A DNA stretch of 64,000 nt, taken from contig JACRME010000027.1 in the NCBI GenBank assembly GCA_016235045.1, positions 1 through 64,000 of the forward strand. Direction: 5' to 3'. The notes beneath the pieces were generated by a model. The model had not been told where the DNA came from. It was given only the letters and a program-made list of their open reading frames with translations, and did no database searches. Position numbers and translations under genes: made by a program. Shown here in pieces: positions 25,289 through 35,081 of the stretch (positions are counted from its first letter, which is position 1; each line of letters starts with the position of its first letter). The DNA comes from Nitrosomonadales bacterium (GTDB lineage Bacteria; Pseudomonadota; Gammaproteobacteria; Burkholderiales; Gallionellaceae).

Positions 25289-27706
25289 ATGGCCGAATAC
25301 GACACACCTTCTACTACCGCCGAACTCTACCCTTTGTTGCCCTTGCGCGACGTGGTGGTGTTTCCGCACATGGTCATCCCGCTGTTCGTCGGGCGTGCCA
25401 AATCCATCAAGGCGCTGGAAGCGGCGATGGAGGCCGGCAAGAGCATCGTGCTGGTGGCACAGAAATCGGCAGCCAAGGACGAGCCTGCGACCGAGGACAT
25501 TTACCGCATCGGCAGCATCGCCAACATATTGCAGATGCTGAAGCTTCCCGACGGTACGGTAAAAGTGCTGGTCGAGGGTACCCAGCGCGCCAAGGTATTG
25601 AACATATTCGACGACAAGTCGCATCTGGACGCGGAGATACAGCCGGTGCCTATCGACGAAGAGATCGGGCATGAGGCGGAAGCGATGCGCCGCGCCCTGA
25701 TCAACCAGTTCGACCAGTACGTCAAATTGAATAAAAAAATCCCGCCGGAAATCCTGACTTCGCTGGCGGGCATCGACGATGCAGGCCGCCTGGCCGATAC
25801 GATTGCCGCGCATTTGCCGCTCAAGCTGGAACAGAAACAGGAAGTGCTGGAGATTTTCGATGTGCGCCAGCGCCTCGAGCATCTGCTGGGCTTGCTGGAA
25901 GCCGAACTGGACATCATGCAGGTGGAGAAGCGTATCCGCGGCCGCGTCAAGCGCCAGATGGAGAAGAGCCAGCGCGAGTATTACCTGAACGAGCAGGTCA
26001 AGGCGATCCAGAAGGAACTGGGCGAAGGCGAAGACGGCGCCGACATCGAAGAGGTCGAGAAGAAGATCAAGGCCGCGCACATGCCCAAAGATGCACGTGC
26101 CAAGGCCGAGGCCGAACTGAAAAAGCTGCGGTTGATGTCGCCGATGTCGGCCGAAGCGACCGTGGTGCGCAACTACATCGACGTGTTGCTCGGCCTGCCG
26201 TGGAAGAAGAAAACCAAGATCGATACCGATCTCAAGCATGCCGAAGACATACTTGAGGCGGATCACTACGGCTTGGACAAGGTTAAAGAGCGCATCGTGG
26301 AATATCTCGCGGTGCAACAGCGCGTGACCAAGATGAAGGCCCCGATTCTATGTCTGGTCGGTCCTCCCGGCGTGGGCAAGACGTCGCTGGGGCAGTCCAT
26401 CGCACGTGCGACCAATCGCAAGTTTGTGCGCATGTCGCTGGGCGGAGTGCGCGACGAGTCCGAAATTCGCGGGCATCGCCGTACTTACATTGGCTCGATG
26501 CCGGGCAAGATATTGCAGAACATGAGCAAGGTCGGGGTGAAGAATCCATTGTTCCTGCTGGATGAAGTGGACAAGATGGGCATGGACTTCCGCGGCGACC
26601 CGTCTTCGGCATTGCTCGAGGTGCTCGATCCCGAACAGAACCATACTTTCGTCGACCACTACGTCGAAGTCGAATACGACCTGTCGGACGTGATGTTTGT
26701 CGCAACCTCGAACAGCATGAACATTCCCGCTCCGTTGCTGGATCGCATGGAAGTGATCCATGTCTCGAGCTATACCGAGGACGAGAAGGTCAACATCGCC
26801 ACGCGTTATCTGTTGCCCAAAGCAATAAAAAATAACGGGTTGAAGGCTGAAGAGATCAGTGTTTCGGAAAGTGCGATTCGCGATATCCTGCGCTACTACA
26901 CGCGAGAAGCGGGTGTGCGCAGTCTGGAGCGCGAACTGTCCAAAATATGCCGCAAGGTTGTGAAAGCATTGTTGCTGAAAGGCCGTGAAAACAAAGTCAT
27001 TATCAACGCCCGCAATCTGGACAAGTATCTGGGCGTGCGCCGCTATAGCTATGGCATCGCAGAAAAGACCAATCAGGTCGGGCAAGTGACTGGCTTGGCC
27101 TGGACGGAAGTCGGAGGGGAGTTGCTGACAATCGAAACTGCCGTGTTGCCTGGCAAGGGCAAGACCACGACTACCGGCAAACTGGGCGAAGTGATGCAGG
27201 AATCCATACAGGCTGCGCTCAGCGTGGTGCGCAGCCGTGCGCGGACTTTGGGCATCGCCGGCAACTTCTACGAAAAGAGCGATCTGCACATTCACTTGCC
27301 GGAGGGTGCCACGCCCAAGGATGGCCCGAGTGCGGGTATCGGCATCTGTACTGCAATGGTCTCTGCGCTAACCGGAATTCCGGTGCGCGCGGATGTGGCA
27401 ATGACCGGCGAGATCACCTTGCGCGGCGAGGTGTTGCCGATCGGCGGTTTGAAGGAAAAGCTGCTGGCGGCGCAGCGCGGCGGGATCAAGGTTGTTTTGA
27501 TTCCTGAAGAAAACACTAAGGATCTGGTCGAGATACCGGATAACGTGAAAAACAAACTGGATATTCATCCCGTTAAATGGATTGAACAGGTTTTGGAAAT
27601 GGCGCTGGAGCGCAAGCCGGAGCCTTTGCCAGAGCCGGATGTAGCCCCAGTCGCATCGCCAGCGGTCATCGGCGAAACAAGTGCCTCCCCTGCAATCAAG
27701 CATTGA
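25289..27706 (+). CDS. lon: ATP-dependent Lon protease
   Basis: Lon (805 residues) degrades misfolded and regulatory proteins. Domains in order are the N-terminal substrate-binding domain (from [21 protein letters not shown]), a long coiled-coil helical region, the AAA+ module with Walker [12 protein letters not shown] and Walker [12 protein letters not shown], and the protease domain with the catalytic Ser in [11 protein letters not shown] and Lys in the [10 protein letters not shown] segment. The C-terminal tail after the protease domain is Pro/Ala-rich and variable. A sigma32-like promoter precedes it. Confidence 0.97.
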   Translation: MAEYDTPSTTAELYPLLPLRDVVVFPHMVIPLFVGRAKSIKALEAAMEAGKSIVLVAQKSAAKDEPATEDIYRIGSIANILQMLKLPDGTVKVLVEGTQRAKVLNIFDDKSHLDAEIQPVPIDEEIGHEAEAMRRALINQFDQYVKLNKKIPPEILTSLAGIDDAGRLADTIAAHLPLKLEQKQEVLEIFDVRQRLEHLLGLLEAELDIMQVEKRIRGRVKRQMEKSQREYYLNEQVKAIQKELGEGEDGADIEEVEKKIKAAHMPKDARAKAEAELKKLRLMSPMSAEATVVRNYIDVLLGLPWKKKTKIDTDLKHAEDILEADHYGLDKVKERIVEYLAVQQRVTKMKAPILCLVGPPGVGKTSLGQSIARATNRKFVRMSLGGVRDESEIRGHRRTYIGSMPGKILQNMSKVGVKNPLFLLDEVDKMGMDFRGDPSSALLEVLDPEQNHTFVDHYVEVEYDLSDVMFVATSNSMNIPAPLLDRMEVIHVSSYTEDEKVNIATRYLLPKAIKNNGLKAEEISVSESAIRDILRYYTREAGVRSLERELSKICRKVVKALLLKGRENKVIINARNLDKYLGVRRYSYGIAEKTNQVGQVTGLAWTEVGGELLTIETAVLPGKGKTTTTGKLGEVMQESIQAALSVVRSRARTLGIAGNFYEKSDLHIHLPEGATPKDGPSAGIGICTAMVSALTGIPVRADVAMTGEITLRGEVLPIGGLKEKLLAAQRGGIKVVLIPEENTKDLVEIPDNVKNKLDIHPVKWIEQVLEMALERKPEPLPEPDVAPVASPAVIGETSASPAIKH

Positions 27707-27753
27707 CGGGGGTTGGCAAGAGGGTGGGGTAATTAAAATAATTTTGCATTAGC

Positions 27754-27782
27754 TTGACCCTTTCAAAATCCCTTGATATAAA
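27754..27782 (+). promoter_or_regulatory. Sigma70 promoter of the HU gene
   Basis: TTGACC (27754-27759), 17 bases, TATAAA (27777-27782). Both hexamers are near consensus with optimal spacing, about 50 bases before the HU start codon. Confidence 0.85.
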
Positions 27783-27833
27783 GCCGCTGCAGGGCTTTCC
27801 TGTGTTCTCAACTAACAAGCAAAGGGGAATCGC

Positions 27834-28109
27834 GTGAGTAATAAATCTGATCTGATCGAAGCAATTGCAAAATCCGCCGACATTTCCAAGGCCGCTGCTG
27901 GTCGTGCATTGGACGCGACTATCGAATCCATCAAGAAATCCCTGAAGAAGGGGGAACTCGTGAGCTTGGTTGGTTTTGGTACGTTCTATGTTGGCAAACG
28001 TGCTGCGCGTAATGGCCGCAATCCTCGCACTGGTGCCACCATCAAGATCAAGGCAGCTAAAGTTCCGAAATTCCGCGCTGGCAAAGGTTTGAAAGATGCT
28101 GTAAACTAG
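27834..28109 (+). CDS. hupB: DNA-binding protein HU-beta
   Basis: HU (91 residues) is a small dimeric nucleoid protein. The sequence begins with the family helix [27 protein letters not shown], has the hinge [21 protein letters not shown] with the DNA-intercalating RNPRTG arm tip, and ends [12 protein letters not shown]. The start is GTG with AAAGGGGA just upstream. The lon-hupB-ppiD order is common in proteobacteria. Confidence 0.97.
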   Translation: MSNKSDLIEAIAKSADISKAAAGRALDATIESIKKSLKKGELVSLVGFGTFYVGKRAARNGRNPRTGATIKIKAAKVPKFRAGKGLKDAVN

Positions 28110-28120
28110 TTGTCTTTGTC

Positions 28121-28196
28121 GGGTGCTTAGCTCAGCTGGTAGAGCACCGCCCTTACAAGGCGATTGTCGGCGGTTCGATCCCGTCAGCACCCACCA
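28121..28196 (+). tRNA. tRNA-Val (anticodon TAC)
   Basis: The 76-base gene has acceptor stem GGGTGCT/AGCACCC, D loop AGCTCAGCTGGTAGAGC, anticodon TAC in CCTTACAAGG, T arm GGTTCGATCC and an encoded CCA. Confidence 0.95.
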
Positions 28197-28214
28197 GATG
28201 TTTTAAAGTTTTAT

Positions 28215-28291
28215 GGAGTGGTAGTTCAGTTGGTTAGAATACCGGCCTGTCACGCCGGGGGTCGCGGGTTCGAGTCCCGTCCACTCCGCCA
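28215..28291 (+). tRNA. tRNA-Asp (anticodon GTC)
   Basis: The 77-base gene has acceptor stem GGAGTGG/CCACTCC, anticodon GTC in GCCTGTCACGC, T arm GGTTCGAGTCC and an encoded CCA. It lies 18 bases after tRNA-Val, so both are probably cut from one transcript that may begin at the HU promoter. Confidence 0.95.
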
Positions 28292-28297
28292 AACAGA

Positions 28298-28321
28298 GGC
28301 GAACGAAAGTTCGCCTTTTTT
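28298..28321 (+). terminator. Rho-independent terminator after tRNA-Asp
   Basis: GGCGAAC (28298-28304), tetraloop GAAA, GTTCGCC (28309-28315), then six T. A textbook intrinsic terminator. Confidence 0.92.
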
Positions 28322-28367
28322 CATATGGGATGTCCGATGTGGCGTCCGTTCTTTCGGGTAGGTTGCT

Positions 28368-30254
28368 ATGTTCGATTTCGTTCATGAAAACAGACGGCCG
28401 GTGCAGATCGTACTGGCACTCATCATTGTGCCATTTGCCCTGTGGGGAGTGGATTCGTACCGCAAATCCGGAGAGGTCGAATCGCTGGCAACAGTAAATG
28501 GTACGAAAATCGGCCAGCAGGAATTCGATAACGCGCTGAGGCAACAGCAGCAACGGATTCGCGAAATGGCGGGACCCAATTTCGACCCGGCGTTTTTCGA
28601 CAAACCGGAGATCAAGCATTCCATTCTGGACGGACTGGTTACGCAGCATTTGCTGGGAGATGAAGCGCGCCGTATCGGGCTGATCCTGACGGACGAACAG
28701 ATCGCGCAGATCATTGCCAGCATCGGTGTGTTCCAGGTAGATGGAAAATTCGATAAAAAGCGCTATGAAGAGGTATTGAACGAGAAAGGGATGAACCGCT
28801 TCGAGTTTGAATCGCGCATCCGCCAGGACATGCTGGCGCGCCAATTGACCGATGCGTATGCGCAAAATGGCTATGCTGCGGGCACGGTTGCAACAAACCT
28901 GATTCGGCTTAATGAACAGCAGCGAATGGTTGCCGTGGCGAGCATAGACGGTGCGGCATTTGCAAAGCAGGTGAAATTGTCCGACAGCGCCGTTAGCGAT
29001 TTCTACAATAGCAACGAGCAGAAATTCCAGATGCCGGAACGAGCCAACGTCGAATACGTAGTGTTTTCCGTCGATTCCCTGCTGCCGCAGGTGACGGTTT
29101 TGGACGAAGAAATAAAACGGTATTTCGAGGAGCATCAGGCTGAGTTTGGCACCCAGGAACAGCGTCAGGCTGCGCATATCCTGATCTCGGTTGCAAAGCA
29201 AGCGTCCGATGCCGAGAAGCAGGCCGCCAAGGCGAAAGCCGAGCAGGTCTTGCAGTTGGTCAAACAATCTCCCTCCAAATTTGCCGAATTGGCGAAACAG
29301 TATTCGCAAGATCCGGGCTCAGCCAATAACGGCGGCGATCTGGGCATGTTCGGGCGAGGTGCCATGGTCAAGCCTTTCGAAGACAGCGTGTTCGGTCTTA
29401 AGGCCGGAGAAGTGAGCGGCTTGGTCTTGAGCGACTTCGGCTACCACATCATCAAACTGGTCGCGGTGAAACCGGCGAAGTTGTCGGCATTGGTCGACGT
29501 GAAAGCTTTGATCGTCCAGCGTTTGAAGGTGCAACACGCTACCGACAAGTTCGCCGAACTGGCAGAAAAATTCAACGACATCGTTTACGAACAAAGCGAC
29601 AGCTTGAAGCCTGCGGCCGAACTGGTGAATACATCGGTACAGCGCGGCATGTGGTTGAGCAAGGGGCAACCAGCAGGCGGGATGTGGACGGACAAGGCGC
29701 TTCAGGCAGTTTTCTCGGAGGATGTGCTGAAGAACAAACGAAACTCGTCGGCAATCGAGGTCGCCCCGAATACTTTGTTGGCAACGCGCGTGACGGAATA
29801 CAAGCCGGCAAGCGTGCGTCCTTTGGCTGAAGTTGCGGCAAGTATCCGAATGCAGTTGGAGAAGCAGCAAGCGATAGAACTGGCGTTGCAGCAAGGCAAG
29901 AAAATTCTGGAGCAATTGCAGGGCGGGGAGAAAGTCAGCTTGAGCTGGAAAGCGGCGCAAAGCATCACGCGCAGCAAGCGTTCCGGTATCGAGCCTGCCT
30001 TGGCGCAAGCGGCGTTTCAGGCAGATACCGCCAAGTTGCCCGCATATGTGGGTGTGGGCGGATCGAATGGTTTTGTGTTGGCGCGTATTGAGTCTGTGAA
30101 AGAAGCGCCGCCGGGAGACGAGAACAAACGCGGCGGTTACGAGCAGCAGATACGTCAAATCACCGGAGAGGAATTGTTGACAGCGTATCTGGCAGAACTG
30201 AAAAAGGGCGCGAAAATAACAATGAAAGACTTTGAAATCGATAAGAAGAAGTGA
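28368..30254 (+). CDS. ppiD: Periplasmic membrane-anchored peptidyl-prolyl isomerase PpiD/SurA-like
   Basis: This 628-residue chaperone has an uncleaved N-terminal anchor (residues about 12-30, [18 protein letters not shown]), a SurA_N-like chaperone region with [18 protein letters not shown], and one parvulin domain (about 262-365) with [38 protein letters not shown] and GYHIIKL. The length and domain order fit PpiD, which assists folding of secreted and outer-membrane proteins at the Sec translocon. Neighbouring lon-hupB is the usual context. Confidence 0.93.
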   Translation: MFDFVHENRRPVQIVLALIIVPFALWGVDSYRKSGEVESLATVNGTKIGQQEFDNALRQQQQRIREMAGPNFDPAFFDKPEIKHSILDGLVTQHLLGDEARRIGLILTDEQIAQIIASIGVFQVDGKFDKKRYEEVLNEKGMNRFEFESRIRQDMLARQLTDAYAQNGYAAGTVATNLIRLNEQQRMVAVASIDGAAFAKQVKLSDSAVSDFYNSNEQKFQMPERANVEYVVFSVDSLLPQVTVLDEEIKRYFEEHQAEFGTQEQRQAAHILISVAKQASDAEKQAAKAKAEQVLQLVKQSPSKFAELAKQYSQDPGSANNGGDLGMFGRGAMVKPFEDSVFGLKAGEVSGLVLSDFGYHIIKLVAVKPAKLSALVDVKALIVQRLKVQHATDKFAELAEKFNDIVYEQSDSLKPAAELVNTSVQRGMWLSKGQPAGGMWTDKALQAVFSEDVLKNKRNSSAIEVAPNTLLATRVTEYKPASVRPLAEVAASIRMQLEKQQAIELALQQGKKILEQLQGGEKVSLSWKAAQSITRSKRSGIEPALAQAAFQADTAKLPAYVGVGGSNGFVLARIESVKEAPPGDENKRGGYEQQIRQITGEELLTAYLAELKKGAKITMKDFEIDKKK

Positions 30255-30280
30255 CCGACGCTGAATTGTTGTATCAAGCG

Positions 30281-30308
30281 AAACGCCGCCTTGAGCGGCG
30301 TTTTGTTT
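30281..30308 (+). terminator. Rho-independent terminator after ppiD
   Basis: AAACGCCGC (30281-30289), loop CTTGA, GCGGCGTTT (30295-30303), then TGTTT. The gap from here to 30555 holds no further gene I can support. Confidence 0.9.
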
Positions 30309-30555
30309 GTTGGAACCCAAAGTTCACTCCACTCAATTTGCGCTACCTGTCAGCTTTTGTCAGAATTTATCGGTGAAAATCAGCAATACGCAAGATATGA
30401 TGTAATACAATCTTTCCAAGTGCGGTCTTTAAATATCCCGGCAGGTCATTTGCGCATTGTAAGGCGATCATGTTTGAGATTGCATGCAAATCAATAATCG
30501 ACCCAATGCCGCGTGCGATTTGCGATTACCCGAAAAATGAGGGAGAGACAATCAA

Positions 30556-31212
30556 ATGACCCCAAATGAATCCATTTCTGCGTGCAGCCTGCGACATCGA
30601 CGGGCTGTACGGGTTATCGAGTCGTTTCTGTTGTTGATGCTGGCAATTTCAATTCCCTTGGTTGTGCCGATTGCGGCCCGCGCGGAAGGTGCGCCCAATC
30701 CCTTGTGTGCCGGTTGTCATATGGAGGACGGCAACAGCGTAACCCCCGATTTCCCGAAAATTGCAGGACTGGATGCGGCTTACATTAGCAAGCAAATAAT
30801 GGATTTCAAGAAATTCAAACGTGTCAGCGAGATCATGGGGCCGATGGCCACCCAGATATCGGACTCGGAAATTGACGCATTGGCGATGTACTACAGCAAG
30901 CAAAAGCGGACACCCGGTGTCGTGACTGACAAGAATCTCGCTGAGCAAGGGCAGTTGATATATACCGACGGGATAGTGAATAGCGCCGTACCCGCATGTT
31001 CCGGCTGTCACGGCGAAAAGGGCGAGGGCACGGATAAATTTCCGCGTCTGGCGGGCCAGCACACGGCCTATCTGAATACCCAGATGAGTAATTTCAAGAA
31101 CATCGTGCGCAATAACGATGCCCGGGGAGTGATGCGGGCCATCACATTGCGCATGACCGATCAGGAAATGAAAGCCGCATCCGAATATATCGCCAGTTTA
31201 AAAGGGGAATAA
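30556..31212 (+). CDS. Diheme cytochrome c, cytochrome c4-like
   Basis: This 218-residue protein has two c-type heme sites, CAGCH (residues 51-55) and CSGCH (148-152), each opening a small cytochrome domain of about 100 residues, the c4 layout. A hydrophobic segment at about residues 20-42 ending ARAEG is a signal peptide, so the protein works in the periplasm. Candidate axial methionines are MGPMA and MRAIT-proximal residues. The ATG has GAGGGAGAG upstream. The next gene, a second diheme cytochrome, begins three bases after the stop, so the two likely form one electron-transfer unit; their partners are not shown here. Confidence 0.88.
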   Translation: MTPNESISACSLRHRRAVRVIESFLLLMLAISIPLVVPIAARAEGAPNPLCAGCHMEDGNSVTPDFPKIAGLDAAYISKQIMDFKKFKRVSEIMGPMATQISDSEIDALAMYYSKQKRTPGVVTDKNLAEQGQLIYTDGIVNSAVPACSGCHGEKGEGTDKFPRLAGQHTAYLNTQMSNFKNIVRNNDARGVMRAITLRMTDQEMKAASEYIASLKGE

Positions 31213-31215
31213 CCG

Positions 31216-31926
31216 ATGAGAATATTGTTGATAATTGCCCTGGCATTGTTGCCGACAGCGTCGGTTCTTGCCGAGACGCCCTCGGATGCTGCGACATACC
31301 AGGGGATTGGAAGCAAAGGGTATGTTTGGAACAAATTGACTCCGGAGCGAGCCGAAGCATTACGCTTGAAAGGTGACATGGATCGCGGGCGCGAGGCGTT
31401 TCGCGGTTGTCGCGGCTGTCACAAGCAAGACGCCTTCGGCCGTGTTGACGGCATTTATCCCAGATTGACCGGGCAGTATGCTTCGGTGATTATCAAACAA
31501 TTGACCGATATACGCGCCGGTTTGCGTCTGAATCCGAAAATGGAACCATTTATTTCGCCCGATGCGGTCAGCGTTGAAGAGATCGCAGATATTGCCGTCT
31601 TCTTGTCCTCTTTGACCACCATCAAGGAAAACGGCAAGGGGCCGGGCGATCAGGTACGCCAAGGCGAGGCGCTATACGTGCAAAGAGGGTGCATCAAATG
31701 CCACGGCAGCCGCGGCGAGGGTAATGAGGAAAAAATATATCCAGCGTTGGGTGCCCAGCATTACAGCTATTTGTTGCGCGAAATGGAACTCATCAAGGTT
31801 GGCGCCCGCGGGAACTCCCATCCCGACATGGTGGTCGCGTTGAAAGAAATATCTACCGCCGACATGGAGGCATTGGCGGACTATCTGGCCAGGTTGCCGG
31901 ATCGTCGTCAGGCCGGGATGAAGTAA
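31216..31926 (+). CDS. Diheme cytochrome c
   Basis: A 236-residue secreted cytochrome with signal peptide MRILLIIALALLPTASVLAE and two heme sites, CRGCH (65-69) and CIKCH (159-163). The first domain shows RLTGQYASVIIKQLTDIRAG and the second ALGAQHYSYLLREMELIKVG, both typical of cytochrome c4/c-class I domains. It is directly downstream of the other diheme cytochrome and upstream of the ccm operon that attaches heme to such proteins. The tandem may shuttle electrons to a terminal oxidase or from an outer donor; no direct evidence. Confidence 0.87.
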   Translation: MRILLIIALALLPTASVLAETPSDAATYQGIGSKGYVWNKLTPERAEALRLKGDMDRGREAFRGCRGCHKQDAFGRVDGIYPRLTGQYASVIIKQLTDIRAGLRLNPKMEPFISPDAVSVEEIADIAVFLSSLTTIKENGKGPGDQVRQGEALYVQRGCIKCHGSRGEGNEEKIYPALGAQHYSYLLREMELIKVGARGNSHPDMVVALKEISTADMEALADYLARLPDRRQAGMK

Positions 31927-32138
31927 GCAAGGGCTGTTCCGCATTGAAGCTTGTTCCTGGCATAAAATAATCGGAAACATTTATGCTGCAGTTGGAAATG
32001 AGGTTATTGTTCCGATCTGGATGACAAAGTGCGATGTCAATCGTCTGCTCACGAGACACATGTCGTGGTCGTACCAAAGGCAGGCAATTCACAATATAAA
32101 ATGCTGTGTAAGGCTGTTTGGCGGGCGCGCCGGGCAGT

Positions 32139-32167
32139 GTGAACCACCCCGTTTAATCGTATATAAT
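32139..32167 (+). promoter_or_regulatory. Probable promoter of the ccm operon
   Basis: TATAAT (32162-32167) is a perfect -10, 30 bases before ccmA. GTGAAC (32139-32144) at 17-base spacing is a weak -35. The remainder of the 270-base gap between the cytochrome gene and ccmA shows no gene. Confidence 0.55.
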
Positions 32168-32196
32168 CCTGCGCTATTCATTTCGGATACCCGTTC

Positions 32197-32811
32197 ATGC
32201 TGGAAGTCGCCAATCTCGCGTGCAGTCGCGGCGATCATCGTTTGTTTTCCGGATTGACCTTTTCGTTGCATCCCGGAGAGATCATGCAGGTGCAGGGCGC
32301 GAACGGCAGCGGCAAGACCAGTCTGCTGCGCACGCTGTGCGGCTTCATTCAGCCGGACGAAGGCGATATCCTGTGGAACGGCAAGCGCGCCCACGACTTG
32401 GGCGAGGATTATTACGCCGAGTTGCTGTATCTGGGGCATCTGAACGCCATCAAGGACGAGTTGAACGCGCTGGAGAATCTGCAAATGAGCGCGGGAATGG
32501 CGGGCTACACGGTGACCGAGCAGCAGGCCATCGCCGCATTGCGCCGCATGGGGCTGCAGCGCCGCGAACATCTGCCGGTGCGGGTGTTGTCGCAAGGGCA
32601 GCGGCGCCGGGTGGCGCTGGCGCGCTTGCTGACTGGCGATGCGCATTTGTGGATACTGGACGAACCTTTAACCGCACTCGATGTGGGTGCAGTGGGCCTG
32701 ATGCAGGAACTAATCGGCGAGCACCTGTCGAAAGGCGGCATGACGATATTCACCACGCACCAGCCGCTGCAGGTTGCGGGCGTGGAAACGAGGCAGTTGA
32801 CGCTGTCATGA
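32197..32811 (+). CDS. ccmA: Heme exporter ATP-binding protein CcmA
   Basis: CcmA (204 residues) is the ATPase of the CcmABCD complex that releases holo-CcmE in System I cytochrome c maturation. Walker A is GANGSGKTSLL, the ABC signature is LSQGQRRRVALARLL, Walker B is LWILDEPLTALD and the H-loop histidine is in FTTHQPL. Length is normal for CcmA. It opens the ccmABCDEFGHI set, but 154 bases separate it from ccmB, unlike the usual overlap. Confidence 0.95.
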   Translation: MLEVANLACSRGDHRLFSGLTFSLHPGEIMQVQGANGSGKTSLLRTLCGFIQPDEGDILWNGKRAHDLGEDYYAELLYLGHLNAIKDELNALENLQMSAGMAGYTVTEQQAIAALRRMGLQRREHLPVRVLSQGQRRRVALARLLTGDAHLWILDEPLTALDVGAVGLMQELIGEHLSKGGMTIFTTHQPLQVAGVETRQLTLS

Positions 32812-32890
32812 CACGGTGCGCGAACGCGATGGGTGCGGGAGTGACAGCGGGGCACCTCCTCCCGCAAACGGCTGGCTTCGACATAACCAG

Positions 32891-32923
32891 CGACTTAGCG
32901 AGCGTTGTTTGCTCGCCTAGTCG
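32891..32923. repeat. Hairpin in the unusual ccmA-ccmB gap
   Basis: CGACTTAGCGAGC (32891-32903) and GCTCGCCTAGTCG (32911-32923) are complementary at 11 of 13 positions around the 7-base loop GTTGTTT. The gap 32812-32965 contains no open frame of note. The hairpin lacks a T run, so it is not a clear terminator; it may be an mRNA stability or processing element, or a remnant of an insertion. Confidence 0.5.
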
Positions 32924-32965
32924 AATGGCTAGTAGTTCGATCAGTAACGTGTCGGAGGTGCGGTC

Positions 32966-33649
32966 ATGAATAAACTGTCTTTGATGGGGTTGTTTGGATT
33001 GGTGGTGCGGCGCGACCTGCTGCTGGCGATGCGCCGCCGCGCGGATGTGCTGACCACGCTGATCTTTTTTGTGATGGTGGTGAGCCTGTTCCCGCTCGGT
33101 GTCGGGCCGGAAATGGACATGTTGCGCAAGATGGCGTCCGGCGTGGTGTGGGTCGCTGCGTTGCTGGCTTCCATGCTGTCGCTGCCGCGCATGTTTTCGG
33201 CGGATCACGCGGATGGCACGCTGGAGCAGATGATGCTCGCACCGCAGTCGTTGTCGGTGCTGGTGCTGGGCAAAATCGTGGCGCACTGGATGCTGTCCGG
33301 CCTGCCCTTGGCCTTGATCGCGCCGGTGCTGGGGTTGCAGTTTGATATGTCGCCCGAGGCCTTGTGGATACTGGTGCTTGCGCTGTTGCTGGGCACCCCG
33401 GTATTGAGCATGATCGGTGCAGTCGGTGCTGCGCTCACGCTGGGCTTGCGCGGCGGCGGCGTGCTGGTTTCGTTGTTGGTATTGCCCTTGTGCATTCCGG
33501 TGCTGATCTTCGGCGCGGGTGCGGTGGAGGCGGTCACCAGCGGCATGAGTGTGGCATCCAACCTGGCATTTTTGGGGGCGTTCATGTTGTTCGCGTTGGT
33601 GTTTTCGCCGTTCGTTGCGGCACAGGCATTGCGTATTTCGATGGAGTGA
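32966..33649 (+). CDS. ccmB: Heme exporter membrane protein CcmB
   Basis: CcmB (227 residues) is an integral membrane subunit of the CcmABCD complex. Six hydrophobic helices can be followed from TTLIFFVMVVSLFPLGVG to AFMLFALVFSPFVAAQALRI. The cytoplasmic start LFGLVVRRDLLLAMRRRADV is characteristic. GGAGGTG lies just upstream of the ATG. The downstream ccmC starts four bases after the stop. Confidence 0.94.
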   Translation: MNKLSLMGLFGLVVRRDLLLAMRRRADVLTTLIFFVMVVSLFPLGVGPEMDMLRKMASGVVWVAALLASMLSLPRMFSADHADGTLEQMMLAPQSLSVLVLGKIVAHWMLSGLPLALIAPVLGLQFDMSPEALWILVLALLLGTPVLSMIGAVGAALTLGLRGGGVLVSLLVLPLCIPVLIFGAGAVEAVTSGMSVASNLAFLGAFMLFALVFSPFVAAQALRISME

Positions 33650-33653
33650 TAAT

Positions 33654-34409
33654 TTGGCAATCAACTGGTTCAAATATTCGGCGCCGACCACCTTTTACGG
33701 ACTGGCTGGCAAGCTGATTCCCTTCTTTGCTTGGCCCGCTGCGATTCTGTTTGCCTACGGTCTCTATATCGGCTTTTTTGTGGCGCCGACGGAAGCGACG
33801 CAGAGCGAAGCCTATCGCATCATCTTTTTGCACGTTCCCGCGTCGATCCTGTCGATGTTCATCTACCTCATCATGGCGGGGTACGCCGCGCTGGGGCTGA
33901 TCTTCAAGACCCGGCTGTCTTCAATGATGGCACAGGCGCTGGCGCCGACCGGCGCCTTGTTCGCCTTCATCTCGCTGTGGTCGGGCGCGCTGTGGGGCAA
34001 GCCGATGTGGGGAGCGTGGTGGGTGTGGGATGCGCGCCTGACTTCCGAACTGATCCTGCTGTTCCTGTACCTCGGCTACATCGCCTTGCAGGCGTCCATC
34101 GAGGATCCGCGCCGCGCGGACCGTGCCAGCGCCCTGCTTGCCATCGTCGGTTCGGTGAATGTGCCCATCATCTATTTCTCGGTGAAATGGTGGAACACCC
34201 TGCATCAGGGGGCAACCATCAAGATGACCGGCACCAGCATGCACATCGCCATGCAGCAGGCCATGTTTGCGGTGCTGATCGCCTGCTGGCTGTATGTCAT
34301 CGCGGTGACGCTGGCACGCGTGCGCAGCATCATTCTGGAACGTGAAGCCAATACGCAATGGGTGAACGACCTGCCCGAGGTGAAGCAAGCGAATGGAGGG
34401 CAACAGTAA
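33654..34409 (+). CDS. ccmC: Heme-handling membrane protein CcmC
   Basis: CcmC (251 residues) presents heme to CcmE. It is a heme-handling protein with a WWD motif on the periplasmic side, seen as GKPMWGAWWVWDARLTSELIL, and two flanking histidines (IIFLHVPASI and MHIAMQQAMF). Six membrane helices are apparent. The start is probably TTG at 33654, giving the normal N-terminus INWFKYSAPTTFYGL, with GGAG at proper distance; a longer frame upstream runs inside ccmB. Confidence 0.93.
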   Translation: MAINWFKYSAPTTFYGLAGKLIPFFAWPAAILFAYGLYIGFFVAPTEATQSEAYRIIFLHVPASILSMFIYLIMAGYAALGLIFKTRLSSMMAQALAPTGALFAFISLWSGALWGKPMWGAWWVWDARLTSELILLFLYLGYIALQASIEDPRRADRASALLAIVGSVNVPIIYFSVKWWNTLHQGATIKMTGTSMHIAMQQAMFAVLIACWLYVIAVTLARVRSIILEREANTQWVNDLPEVKQANGGQQ

Positions 34410-34579
34410 TGAACTGGGCTGAATTTTTTGCCATGAACGGCTATGCCTTCTACGTGTGGGGCTCGTACGGTGTGGCGCTGCTGGTGTTTGCAATCGAGAT
34501 CGCGCTGGTGCGCAATCGCAGAAAAAATGCATTGCGCACACTGCGCCTGATGCGCGATGAAATGGGAGAATCGGCATGA
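34409..34579 (+). CDS. ccmD: Heme exporter small subunit CcmD
   Basis: CcmD (56 residues) is the tiny single-helix protein that helps release holo-CcmE. It begins [21 protein letters not shown], has one membrane helix (about residues 18-36) and a basic cytoplasmic tail [12 protein letters not shown]. The ATG overlaps the ccmC stop by one base, and the stop overlaps the start of ccmE. Confidence 0.9.
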   Translation: MNWAEFFAMNGYAFYVWGSYGVALLVFAIEIALVRNRRKNALRTLRLMRDEMGESA

Positions 34580-35064
34580 CAGCCCGGCAGAAAAGACTGG
34601 CGTTTATCGTGGGCGGGGTCATGCTGGTGGCGGCGGCAGTCGGCCTGGTGCTGTATGCATTGAAGAACAACGTCAGCCTGTATTTCACGCCGACCCAGGT
34701 CTATAACAAGGAAGCGCCGCAGGGTCGCAGCTTCCGCATCGGCGGCCTGGTCGAGGTGGGTAGTCTGCAGCGCGAGAAAGACGGCTTGACCGCGCATTTC
34801 AACATCACCGATAACGACAAGACCATGGCGGTGGTGTACAAGGGCATCCTGCCCGACCTGTTCAAGGAAGGCAAGGGCGTGGTTGCCCAGGGCAAGCTGG
34901 AGGCCGACAACGTGTTCCATGCCGACGAAGTGCTGGCCAAGCACGATGAAAACTACATGCCGCCGGAAGCCGTCGATGCGCTGAAAAAAGCCGAAGCGGC
35001 CAAGGCGGCCAAGCCCGAAGCGCCGGCAAGCGGCTCTTCCGCAGAATACCCCGTAGCCAAATAA
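34576..35064 (+). CDS. ccmE: Cytochrome c maturation heme chaperone CcmE
   Basis: CcmE (162 residues) carries heme covalently in the periplasm and delivers it to CcmF. After one N-terminal anchor (residues about 8-27) comes the OB-fold domain with [10 protein letters not shown]. The heme-binding histidine is His123 in [12 protein letters not shown], with the conserved Tyr127. The C-terminal tail is Ala/Lys-rich. The start overlaps ccmD by four bases. Confidence 0.96.
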   Translation: MTARQKRLAFIVGGVMLVAAAVGLVLYALKNNVSLYFTPTQVYNKEAPQGRSFRIGGLVEVGSLQREKDGLTAHFNITDNDKTMAVVYKGILPDLFKEGKGVVAQGKLEADNVFHADEVLAKHDENYMPPEAVDALKKAEAAKAAKPEAPASGSSAEYPVAK

Positions 35065-35081
35065 ATACTGAAAGCTCCAGC

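Noticed and set aside
30400-30480. TGTAAGGC in the cytochrome leader (near 30458) and in the ccmA leader (near 32106) as further ECF promoters
   Set aside because: Neither is followed by CGACTAA at 14-15 bases, so they are chance matches to one box.
32891-32923. Hairpin between ccmA and ccmB as a rho-independent terminator
   Set aside because: No T run follows on either strand and ccmB-ccmI need transcription through it.
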